DNA of 64,000 nt from a bacterium (GTDB lineage: Bacteria > Ratteibacteria > UBA8468 > B48-G9 > JAFGKM01): the NCBI GenBank assembly GCA_023230585.1, contig JALNXB010000006.1:12308-76307 (forward strand), in the 5' to 3' direction. Within the stretch, counting starts at the first letter, position 1; each line of letters begins with the position of its first letter. Made by a program: the position numbers and the translations under genes. The notes beneath the pieces are model-generated. The model worked only from the letters and a program-made list of their open reading frames with translations. It was not told the DNA's origin and did not search any database. This document shows positions 7,682-15,945 of the stretch, piece after piece.

Positions 7682-9580
7682 AGCCGTTTGATTAAAAACA
7701 AGGTTTAATGCACTCTCTATAACTATCCAAGTTACTGTACTTAAAATCATACCAAGAAAGAAGGGTATACTCTTTCTATAAACATTATGTCCTCCAAACT
7801 TTAGAACAACGCCTTTTATTAGCCACGCAATAAATATAGCAAACCACCAATATATTAAAGGGGCAGATTCAGCTATAGGGAACCCTATATAATGTAATGG
7901 CCACCAAAGGAATTTTGATTGGAAAATTACAAGTAAACTCATCAAGAAAGCCCCTATGGCTGTAAAAAGATATCTACTTGTTAATATATCTCTTGATATA
8001 GGGGTTTCCATTTTAGGTATAACAAAGTTTGCTACAAATTGAGACATACCGCCGGCAAAAAACCAGTTTGCTCCTCCTACTCCTGACACATTAAGAGCAC
8101 CGAAACGGTAAGCAGCATACATATGCATCCATGTGGAAGATATATAAGATAAGATTAAAGCCAATATAATACTTACAAAAAGCAATTTTGGAGATATACC
8201 AGCTTCCTCTTGTATTTTAAGGGTATGACCTGTTGTTGCCATAACAGAGGTTCTTATATCGGCTGCCCAACTGTATTGAAGCCCAAGTACAACGTATCCT
8301 TGCTGAGAAATAAGGTGTGGCGGTAGTAGGTATGAAGTGTATACAGTTGGAATACATTGAGCTCTGGCTGCTGGTAACCCGGCTTGGCAGACTATTCTTG
8401 CCAATCCTATGAATACTACCAGACTGAATATGATAAACATAAAAGAGGCAAACCAAGGCATTCCAAAGTACCTCATAAACCATACCATACCAAAAAAACT
8501 TAAGATAGTTCCAAAGACGGCTGTACGGTAAGATAACATTTCTTGAGAGTCATCTATTTTGCAGTTGTTAGTAAAGGCTTTTTTTACACAGTCTGTAAGA
8601 TGTTTACGTGCTCTCCAGAACAGGATAATTACAAGCACAAGCATTGCTCCTGCTCCTTCAAAGGTGGTTACTGTTGATCTACCTCCAAAGGCTTCATTTA
8701 CACCGGGCAGTTTGAACCCACTTATATTTAACAATCCGCTCTGTATAGTAAAAAGAACATGAAAAAGCCATAAAGATAAAGATACATTACGAGGTATCAG
8801 ATAGGCAAGTCCAACAATGGGGAAAAACGGGTTTAAAGCAAAACTACTACTTTTACGAAATAGAAACATTTGACCCCTCAAAGAAAGCATTCTGGAACCA
8901 GTAGCAACAACAGATAACCAGTTTGAAATATAGAATAACAATACAAGAAAAAACGCTAACCAGAAAACCTTGTTTTTGAACAGAACGGGGATTCGGCTTC
9001 CTTTTTCTTTCTTGACCATCTCGAGAGGTAGTATTGTTAGAGGATATATTAGCCGCTCTTTTTCTATCCATTGTTTTCTAAATAATACCATTAAACAAAT
9101 ACTAAGAAAAGAGAAGACAAGTATAAACAAGAGTATAAAACCCATAGGTTTTAGCCAAACACCATAAGGAATACTTTCTCCACCAGGTAGCCCTTCATAA
9201 AAATATTTTATTGCGTTCTCGTCTTGTATCATTAACAGAGGACGGCTTCTGTCGATAAGCATCTCTTGCCAATTGTTTGCCGGAGATGCAAAATATTTAA
9301 GCCCAGTAACGATAGGCATAAGTGAAGAAATAAAGCCCATACTTGGTAATACGGAGGCCGTTGAAGCCATTACAAATATAAGTAAAAGTTCTGAGGTTTT
9401 TAGTTCAAAGATACGATGTACACAAGATAACAGAAGCAGAAAAAACAAAGCAAAGATAGCGGCTGGAGCCCAATATTCCCAACAGAACCTTCCAGATAAC
9501 CCCTTAAGCATTAAGTAAGGGTCAATCATACCAACTATAATAGAAAAAAAGATACCGATTAACAATGTGCGTTTTCTCAT
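7664..9580 (-). CDS. large polytopic membrane protein, DUF6785/DUF6784-like
   Basis: A 638-residue protein with about 14 hydrophobic segments, no signal peptide and no soluble domain. The N-terminal half (TM helices around ...SELLLIFVMASTASVLPSMG) and the C-terminal half (RIVCQAGLP, then GGANWFFAGGMSQF) resemble the paired DUF6785/DUF6784 proteins of Planctomycetota-like genomes. These recall oligopeptide-transporter (OPT) folds. Transport is inferred from topology only. It is divergent from a CocE/NonD hydrolase gene across a 269-bp gap. Confidence 0.65.
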   Translation of the reverse strand: MRKRTLLIGIFFSIIVGMIDPYLMLKGLSGRFCWEYWAPAAIFALFFLLLLSCVHRIFELKTSELLLIFVMASTASVLPSMGFISSLMPIVTGLKYFASPANNWQEMLIDRSRPLLMIQDENAIKYFYEGLPGGESIPYGVWLKPMGFILLFILVFSFLSICLMVLFRKQWIEKERLIYPLTILPLEMVKKEKGSRIPVLFKNKVFWLAFFLVLLFYISNWLSVVATGSRMLSLRGQMFLFRKSSSFALNPFFPIVGLAYLIPRNVSLSLWLFHVLFTIQSGLLNISGFKLPGVNEAFGGRSTVTTFEGAGAMLVLVIILFWRARKHLTDCVKKAFTNNCKIDDSQEMLSYRTAVFGTILSFFGMVWFMRYFGMPWFASFMFIIFSLVVFIGLARIVCQAGLPAARAQCIPTVYTSYLLPPHLISQQGYVVLGLQYSWAADIRTSVMATTGHTLKIQEEAGISPKLLFVSIILALILSYISSTWMHMYAAYRFGALNVSGVGGANWFFAGGMSQFVANFVIPKMETPISRDILTSRYLFTAIGAFLMSLLVIFQSKFLWWPLHYIGFPIAESAPLIYWWFAIFIAWLIKGVVLKFGGHNVYRKSIPFFLGMILSTVTWIVIESALNLVFNQTASVVGW

Positions 9581-9849
9581 TTTGTCCTCTTTTTGTGTAT
9601 TTGTTTAACTTCTTCCTCATTCTGTTAAGCAAATTTTGTATATATTTAAGATATATTATTTTATTATAACTGTCAATGATTGATGAATAAATGTAACAAA
9701 AAGATGAGGGATATATGAGATTTAAAACAGTTTTTATGTAAATTTGACAAAAGATATTCTGATATGATACAGTTTTCACTACAATGTGACTGTCAAATCT
9801 GTTATTAAAATTATTTTAGACGTAAAAGAAGTTTTAGGGAGGGTTAGTT
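9581..9849. promoter_or_regulatory. divergent regulatory gap with TTGACA/TGTCAA inverted repeat
   Basis: A 269-bp AT-rich gap between two divergent genes. TTGACA on the plus strand (9744-9749) has weak -10 candidates 13-16 bp downstream (TATGAT 9763-9768; GATACA 9766-9771). Facing it, TGTCAA at 9791-9796 is TTGACA on the minus strand. The two facing -35-like hexamers form an inverted repeat with 41 bp between them, which fits overlapping divergent promoters or an operator. Confidence 0.4.
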
Positions 9850-11694
9850 ATGAGTGAAAATCGATCGAAGGAAAGAAAAGACGCGAATAAATTTGGTTAT
9901 GTTTGTTCAGCACCTTTTTATGGAGTTTCGATTAAAAACAATGTAAAGATGGCTTTAAGGGACGGGGTTCAACTTGCTATGGATATCTATTTTCCTACAA
10001 TAGATAATAAAATTATAGAAGAACCTTTCCCTGTTATTCTTGTAAGAACCCCTTATGATAAAGCCCATGTAAACAATTATAGATATTTTACTGAAAGAGG
10101 ATATATTGTTGTAGCGCAGGATGTAAGAGGAAGATATGAATCGGAAGGTATATTTTACCCTTTTGCTAACGAAGGTCCTGATGGGTATGATGCTATTGAA
10201 TGGATAGCTTCTCAACCGTGGTGTAGTGGGAAGATAGGTACAAGTGGTGGTTCGTATTGTGCTGCTGTTCAGAACGCCCTTGCCAGTCTTAATCCACCCC
10301 ATCTTTCAGCAATGATACCTACCTATGGTCCTTCAAGTTATTTTCACTCTTCAATGCGTCATAACGGCACATTAGAGATGAGGTTTTTTGTATACGCTTT
10401 TTTAATGGCTTCAACAAGCCGAGAAGCGATAGCAGACCCTCTTATTAAAGTTGCTCTTGATGAGGCGTATAACAATATATGGGATTGGGTTAAGGCGTTT
10501 CCTATAAGGAAAGGAGAAACACCTTTAAGCCTTATCCCTTCTTACGAACAGTGGGCAATAGATATTTCTACACAGAGCTTATACAATGATTACTGGAAAC
10601 GGCCAGGGTACGGTCCTCGAGCACATTATAATGTACATGCGGATGTTCCTACTCTCTATATTGCTGGTTGGTATGATACCTACACAAGAGCTTCTTTTGA
10701 AAATTTTATTGAACTTGGGAAAATACAAAAAGCTCCTGTTCATATACTTGCAGGTCCCTGGACACATTCTAATGGATGTGGTGCTGTGTCAGGAAAAATG
10801 TCGAGTGCTCCAGAAGGAGCTCTAACAGATTTGCGAGCAGTTAAACTACGTTGGTTTGACCATTGGCTTAAAGGGTTAGATACGGGTATTGATAAAGAAA
10901 AGAGAGCAAAATATTTTTTAATGGGTGGTGGTAAAGGATTGGAAAAAGGTAATGAAATTATATTTCACGGAGGTACGTGGAAAACTACCGACCAATGGCC
11001 ACCCGAAGAAGCAGAAGAGACACCTTACTATCTACATCCAGACGGACTTCTTTCCGCTAAAACTTGCTCATCAGAAAATTGTTCTATAACATATAATTTT
11101 GACCCTTCAGACCCTGTACCTACTATTGGAGGTAATCTTTCTGCGATACCTTTACCCAATGGAGGTTTTGACCAGAAAGGTGACCCTCAATTTGTTTTCC
11201 CTAAAAACAGGTTGCCACTCTCTCATAGGGCAGATATCGTATCTTTTATGACTGAACCTTTAAAAGAAGATATAATTGTTGCCGGACCACTTGTTGCTCA
11301 TCTTTGGGTTTCAACTGATGGTCTGGACACAGATTTTACTGCTAAACTTATAGATGTTTTTCCTCCTTCAATAAATTATCCTTGTGGTGCGGCTTTAAAT
11401 ATTACAGATAGTATTTTAAGGTTAAGGTTCAGGAATGGTTTTGAGAAGGAAGAACTTGCAGTTCCTCAAAAGGTGTACGAAATTAAGTTTGAGTTATATC
11501 CAACAGCCAACAGGTTTGTTAAAGGGCATAGGATTAGGTTGGATATTTCAAGCAGTAACCATCCAAGGTTTGATGTAAACCCTAATACTGGCGGACCTCT
11601 TGGGGTAGAAAGAAGAAAACGTATAGCTAACAACACAATATATTTTGGAGCAGATAGACCGTCTTCAATAATTTTTTATACAATAAAAGAATAA
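9850..11694 (+). CDS. CocE/NonD family hydrolase (X-Pro dipeptidyl-peptidase S15-like)
   Basis: A 614-residue alpha/beta hydrolase of the S15/CocE group, which cleaves X-Pro dipeptides or acyl esters. The catalytic triad is visible: S132 in GTSGGSY, D276 in AGWYDTY and H306 in GPWTHSNG. The C-terminal third is the all-beta PepX_C jelly roll (about 370-610). No signal peptide is seen, so it is likely cytoplasmic. A strong Shine-Dalgarno (GGGAGGG) precedes the ATG. A sugar isomerase-like gene follows after 21 bp. The exact substrate cannot be told from sequence. Confidence 0.88.
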   Translation: MSENRSKERKDANKFGYVCSAPFYGVSIKNNVKMALRDGVQLAMDIYFPTIDNKIIEEPFPVILVRTPYDKAHVNNYRYFTERGYIVVAQDVRGRYESEGIFYPFANEGPDGYDAIEWIASQPWCSGKIGTSGGSYCAAVQNALASLNPPHLSAMIPTYGPSSYFHSSMRHNGTLEMRFFVYAFLMASTSREAIADPLIKVALDEAYNNIWDWVKAFPIRKGETPLSLIPSYEQWAIDISTQSLYNDYWKRPGYGPRAHYNVHADVPTLYIAGWYDTYTRASFENFIELGKIQKAPVHILAGPWTHSNGCGAVSGKMSSAPEGALTDLRAVKLRWFDHWLKGLDTGIDKEKRAKYFLMGGGKGLEKGNEIIFHGGTWKTTDQWPPEEAEETPYYLHPDGLLSAKTCSSENCSITYNFDPSDPVPTIGGNLSAIPLPNGGFDQKGDPQFVFPKNRLPLSHRADIVSFMTEPLKEDIIVAGPLVAHLWVSTDGLDTDFTAKLIDVFPPSINYPCGAALNITDSILRLRFRNGFEKEELAVPQKVYEIKFELYPTANRFVKGHRIRLDISSSNHPRFDVNPNTGGPLGVERRKRIANNTIYFGADRPSSIIFYTIKE

Positions 11695-11715
11695 ACAATT
11701 AAGGAGAATAATATT

Positions 11716-12543
11716 ATGGGAAAAGCTAAATTTGCTTATACGGTATGGCAATGGGGTACAAAAAATAAAGAACAGTTTGTGCAAGCCCTTAAGGATATTA
11801 CTGAAGCTGGATACAATTATTTTGAAAGCGTAAAAGCTGCTATAAACGTTTTTGAAAATGATGTGGCTGGTTTTAAAGCATTGTGTGATGAGTATGGGGC
11901 GCAGCCGATAGGTTTTTATTTTCATCTTAACGGGGATTGGGATAATGATGTTGAAGATGTTAAACGTAAACTGCCCTTTATGGTTGAGTGTGGAGTTAAA
12001 AGAATGAATGTGCAGGCAACTGGGCTTAAAGGTAGACCTGCTAATAAAGAAGAACTCGAGTACGACCTAAAAGCTATAAATACCATAGCAGAACTTACTA
12101 AAGAACACGGGATTATCCCTTGTTTGCATCCACATTTTAACACATCTGTTATGTATGAAAGCGAGATAGATTTTATAATGCAAAATACAGACCCATCCCT
12201 TGTTGCATTTGGTCCAGATACAGCCCATCTTGTTGCAGGCAAATGTGACCCTGTAGAAATGATAAAAAGGTATGTTGATAGAGTAAAATTTACCCATTTT
12301 AAAGATATAACAAGCGCTCGTATAGTGGCAGAAGGAACACAGGCGGGGGTAGAGGTCTATTCAGCTAATGTTTTTAGAGAGCTCGGAGAAGGTATAATAG
12401 ATTTTCCTACTATTTTTAAAATATTGGATGATGCTGGATATGATGAGTTTTTTACTGTTGAACTTGATAGGAGCCGTTTTACCCATAAAGAAAGCGCTAT
12501 CATTTCTATGAACTATCTTAAAAAACATTATATACAAGATTAA
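11716..12543 (+). CDS. sugar phosphate isomerase/epimerase family protein
   Basis: A 275-residue TIM-barrel protein of the AP-endonuclease-2/xylose-isomerase-like superfamily. Metal-binding residues typical of the family are seen in the order HPHFN (about 138-142), FGPDTAH (about 166-172), THFKDI (about 195-200) and a C-terminal TVELDRS. The family includes inosose dehydratases, tagatose/psicose epimerases and hydroxypyruvate isomerases. It follows the CocE-like gene with a good Shine-Dalgarno (AAGGAG) and is probably co-transcribed with it. Substrate unknown. Confidence 0.82.
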   Translation: MGKAKFAYTVWQWGTKNKEQFVQALKDITEAGYNYFESVKAAINVFENDVAGFKALCDEYGAQPIGFYFHLNGDWDNDVEDVKRKLPFMVECGVKRMNVQATGLKGRPANKEELEYDLKAINTIAELTKEHGIIPCLHPHFNTSVMYESEIDFIMQNTDPSLVAFGPDTAHLVAGKCDPVEMIKRYVDRVKFTHFKDITSARIVAEGTQAGVEVYSANVFRELGEGIIDFPTIFKILDDAGYDEFFTVELDRSRFTHKESAIISMNYLKKHYIQD

Positions 12544-12621
12544 AAGAGTGTTGAAAGGTGTTGAACCTATATGCTAGTGAGTCCTCAATAAACGCCGTTC
12601 AGAGCAGATAGTGTGCCTCAC

Positions 12622-12658
12622 GGGTTTGCAGAGAGGTTAATGGGGGTGAGGTTTATCC
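12622..12658 (+). repeat. family D intergenic repeat, copy 1
   Basis: GGGTTTGCAGAGAGG followed by TTAATGGGGGTGAGGTTTATCC. It matches 19428-19464 with few changes. It lies in the 163-bp convergent gap after the sugar isomerase-like gene, which also holds a TCCGGAATCT fragment of the REP-like palindrome (about 12680-12690). Confidence 0.65.
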
Positions 12659-12706
12659 CTCATAAAGACTGTCGGGATTTGGTCCGGAATCTACTGAGTA
12701 TTCACT

Positions 12707-14083
12707 TTAATCCTGCTGGTATTTAATATTTAGCAGTTCACAAAAAGTCTTATAATCTTTTGTTGTATCTCCGTACGAAATAATATAATGTTGACCTAAT
12801 ACGTTCTGAATAAAATTTTCATTTCCAAAATCAAAATCTACCTCTACACTTGGTAACTGTGGTGCTGGTTGTGCCCACCCAGCTTCTTCCCATTTTAAGG
12901 GAGCTCTACTGTTCCCTACTGTTGTGTGGAACAGGTATTCTCCTGCGCTAATATCGAGTCTTGCGATGGTCATCCTACCTGTTTTTATCTTTGACACATT
13001 CAGTAGTCCTTCTCCAAAACTACCAAAGGCATTTGGTAAAATAGTTGTTTTTCCATCAACTATATCAGCAGGGATATAATCTGGAACACCCATAAGGGCA
13101 CCCTTTTTAGTAAATTCATAAAACTCAAGATAGGCTGGGATTTGCCCTGTCAAGAAATATGTTATTATTTGAGTAACAAGTCCCATTGAATCGTTTTCTG
13201 GTATTGAGCAAATTTTCATTTTATCGTGCAGTAAGGTTAGAGCACCAGCTGGCGCAAACTTCATAAGTTTTTTTATGCCGTCAACATCGTTATAAGATAC
13301 TCCAACATACTTGCGTTCTTCGATTTTTCTCTTAAAAGCAAGGTATAGTTTTGCTGTATTATGCAAGGTCTCTTTTTGAGGTTCTTTTGTAAATATCCAA
13401 TTATCTTTCATATAATCTATCAACTTGTGTATCTCTTGGTCAGAAACTTCTTTCATATATAAACCGAGTTCCATAGTCTCAAAATGTTCTATCTCTATTC
13501 CAACCTTTTCTTTTAAACTTATAGCGTCATATAATGTGCCATATAGCCGCATATCTCTGTATCCAGCCATCCCAACCAGAGAGGTTTTTAATTGTCTTTC
13601 TGTGTAAGCGACTCTTGCAAAAGAAAGTATCTTTTCAGAAGACATCTTTTCACCTAAAATATCTACTATATATTTGAACCTAAACTTCATATCTTTCATA
13701 GGTTTTCTTAGAGCTGTTGTTCCGGCTTGAGCTGCAGCAGTAACAAATCTATCATCTTCGTAACCGCCCGTAAGCCCCCATAGCAACATTGGTTTATCTT
13801 TAAAAGGCGATATAGTTCTAATGACTGCCCAGGTAGGTATCCATCCGACCAAACATACCACCAGAAAATCAAAATCGGCTCCACTCAACTCTTTTGATGC
13901 TCTATCTGCGCAACTTCCGTCAGGAGAATCTGTAACAGGTGTAGAACTAACAACTTCAAGCCCCAAAGATGTAAGAAAATTTTTTGCTTCATTGGTTCTA
14001 TTTTCAATAATTTCCATAGGGGTATTTACTTCTCCAAATCCTATAAACCCTGCTCTGATTTTTTTATACATATTTTCCTCCAT
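12707..14083 (-). CDS. L-fucose/L-arabinose isomerase family protein
   Basis: A 458-residue cytosolic protein resembling fucose isomerase-like aldose-ketose isomerases. These interconvert deoxy- or pentoses using Mn2+. The N-terminal Rossmann-like half contains a GADFDFLVVCLVGW strand and a WGLTGGYED loop. The C-terminal half has the AGEYLFHTTVG-type beta domain of the family. Divergent members of this group lack assigned substrates, so the sugar is not predicted. A Shine-Dalgarno GGAGG precedes the ATG, and an extended -10 promoter lies upstream. Confidence 0.72.
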   Translation of the reverse strand: MEENMYKKIRAGFIGFGEVNTPMEIIENRTNEAKNFLTSLGLEVVSSTPVTDSPDGSCADRASKELSGADFDFLVVCLVGWIPTWAVIRTISPFKDKPMLLWGLTGGYEDDRFVTAAAQAGTTALRKPMKDMKFRFKYIVDILGEKMSSEKILSFARVAYTERQLKTSLVGMAGYRDMRLYGTLYDAISLKEKVGIEIEHFETMELGLYMKEVSDQEIHKLIDYMKDNWIFTKEPQKETLHNTAKLYLAFKRKIEERKYVGVSYNDVDGIKKLMKFAPAGALTLLHDKMKICSIPENDSMGLVTQIITYFLTGQIPAYLEFYEFTKKGALMGVPDYIPADIVDGKTTILPNAFGSFGEGLLNVSKIKTGRMTIARLDISAGEYLFHTTVGNSRAPLKWEEAGWAQPAPQLPSVEVDFDFGNENFIQNVLGQHYIISYGDTTKDYKTFCELLNIKYQQD

Positions 14084-14124
14084 AAAAATTATATATTACT
14101 TTTGTTACAATAATAGTTGCTTTC

Positions 14125-14133
14125 ATTATATCA
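14125..14133 (-). promoter_or_regulatory. extended -10 promoter of the fucose isomerase-like gene
   Basis: Read on the minus strand: TGATATAAT, that is TGn plus TATAAT. It lies about 42 nt upstream of the ATG at 14083, with no strong -35. Confidence 0.55.
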
Positions 14134-14190
14134 TATACTTCTTTGATTAAGGGAGTAGGTTAAATATTCTTTGAGGTTTATTTGTAAATG

Positions 14191-14275
14191 TTGACAACTA
14201 AAGAAGTTAAATAGTAGAATATAATAAGATTTTTTAAGATAGTTATGTAATTTTTGTGTTAAATAGTAGAATAAT
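14191..14275 (+). promoter_or_regulatory. promoter and 15-bp direct repeats upstream of the pseudopilin genes
   Basis: TTGACA (14191-14196), 18 bp, TAGAAT (14215-14220) forms a near-consensus promoter. The -10 lies in a repeated GTTAAATAGTAGAATA motif (about 14207-14222) that occurs again near 14259-14274. The copies are 52 bp apart, about five helical turns. The rest of the 14084-14355 gap is AT-rich without other features. Confidence 0.5.
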
Positions 14276-14355
14276 CGTAATATATTACTTCTCTGTGAAA
14301 TAGTGTTTTACTTAAAACAACTAACAAGCAGGGTAGTGAAAGGGAGGTGAGAAAA

Positions 14356-15137
14356 ATGAGAAGAAAAGAAGGTTTTACTCTTATAGAGTTGTTGGTAGTT
14401 ATCGCTATAATTGCTATACTGGCAAGATACTGGCAAGCATGTTACTACCAGCCCTTGCAAGAGCGAGAGAACAGGCAAGGAGAGGTGTGTGTCTTGCTAA
14501 CCTAAAACAGTTAGGTACTATTTTGTATATATATGCACAAGATTGGGGCGGATGGTTTCCTTATCACGACCACGAAACCCCAGAATCTATACCTAACGTT
14601 TCTCTTGCTTTACTTACAGGACAACTTAAACCAGATATGGACCCTGTGACCTACGAAGTAGGCAACCCAGATTTAGAAACTCCTGCGTATGTGACTGACT
14701 ATAACCTTTTAGTATGCCCAAGTTCAAGAGATGAGGTCTCCCCAGAAGGGTGTCTCTGGTCTGTTCGAGCAACTGTACCTCTTGGTACTTGTTCTTATGC
14801 TTATGCGCTAAACCTTAATGTTCAGACACATCCTGATACGGCTATTATGGCAGACAAAAAATGTTATGTTGGAACAAGCACAGCTGCCGCAAATGTATGG
14901 TCTACCTCTGGGAAAGATAGCAGACGTCTGCAAGATTTTGAGAACCACGGAACTTATGGTGTGAATGTTTTGTATGTTGGTGGACACGTAAAATGGGCGC
15001 CAAGTGTTAACATTCCTATGGGAATTGGTGGTGGGCAATATAGGGATGCATATTATGTAGACCACAAAGCAGTACCTAATTCTGGTCGAGGTATTGATTA
15101 CACAACTTCTTTACGGGATTTACATTCTACATATTGA
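14356..15137 (+). pseudogene. pseudopilin (type II secretion/type IV-like) gene disrupted by an 11-bp tandem duplication
   Basis: An ATG at 14356, with Shine-Dalgarno GGGAGGTGA, encodes a perfect prepilin leader ([21 protein letters not shown]). The frame is then shifted by a tandem duplication of ATACTGGCAAG (14416-14426 and 14427-14437). Removing one copy gives a continuous 256-residue pseudopilin, because the downstream frame from 14439 continues the hydrophobic helix (MLLPALARAREQARRG). As it stands, translation from 14356 ends after about 49 codons. The C-terminal H-x9-DG-like motif reads YVGGHV, with Gly in place of Asp. The paralogue 24 bp downstream is intact. Sequencing error, phase switching or real decay are all possible. 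Confidence 0.85.
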
Positions 15138-15169
15138 TATAAAAAAGATTTTTAAGAGAGGTGAAATTA

Positions 15170-15892
15170 ATGAAAAGAAAAAAGCAAGGATTTACTCTTA
15201 TAGAATTGTTGGTAGTTATCGCTATAATAGCTATACTTGCGGCTATGTTACTACCAGCATTAAGTAAAGCAAGAGCAAGAGCAAAAAGTGCTGTATGTAT
15301 GAGTAATATGAAACAACTTGGGCTTGGGTTTCATATGTATACACAGGACTGGAATGGGTGGTTTTGGAGGGCGGGCTGGAAAACAAGCGCCTTTGTTCCA
15401 CGTTATTATAGTACAGATATAATGGTGTGCCCAGGTTTTCCGCCTTACGAATACGACCCTGCTTTGCCCCATGCTACCTACGGGTTTAGAGTTCCAACTC
15501 CTTACTGGTTACGTGCAAGAGGGCAAAATATTTTGGACTGGTGGAAACCAGATAGAATAAAAATGCCAAACACTTTCCCTATATTATCAGATACTGTCCT
15601 TAGTCCAGAAATTGCTACTATATATACTGCTGGTAAGCCTTATGTAGGTATGCAGTACGCAATAGATGGGCAGTGGCACGGCAAAAGAGATGTCTCCAGT
15701 CGTGGCGGACTTTCTCATTTTAGGCATAACAAGATGTGTAATGTGCTCTTTTGGGACGGTCATGTAGAGTCTCTTAATATTGATGGGCTACATAATGCTT
15801 TCCTTAAAGCAGGGAATACAGGCGAGGTTCCTGGAGATGTTTGGTGGGTTGTAAAGGACGATTTTTCTCTTAAACAACTAACAGTAAAATAG
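15170..15892 (+). CDS. H-x9-DG type pseudopilin with prepilin N-terminal cleavage site
   Basis: A 240-residue protein starting [20 protein letters not shown]. This is a class III prepilin leader with cleavage after Gly and Glu at +5, followed by the single pilin helix. The C-terminal [14 protein letters not shown] gives the H-x9-DG motif seen in large pseudopilin families of planctomycete-like bacteria. ATG 15170 follows GAGAGGTG at the right distance; GTG 15161 lies inside that Shine-Dalgarno. It is a paralogue of the broken gene upstream. A role in a secretion pseudopilus or surface display is inference; no secretion ATPase genes are nearby. Confidence 0.88.
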   Translation: MKRKKQGFTLIELLVVIAIIAILAAMLLPALSKARARAKSAVCMSNMKQLGLGFHMYTQDWNGWFWRAGWKTSAFVPRYYSTDIMVCPGFPPYEYDPALPHATYGFRVPTPYWLRARGQNILDWWKPDRIKMPNTFPILSDTVLSPEIATIYTAGKPYVGMQYAIDGQWHGKRDVSSRGGLSHFRHNKMCNVLFWDGHVESLNIDGLHNAFLKAGNTGEVPGDVWWVVKDDFSLKQLTVK

Positions 15893-15945
15893 AAATATTT
15901 TTTAGTATAGATAACAAAACACGCCTGCGACTATTGGGAGGTGCT

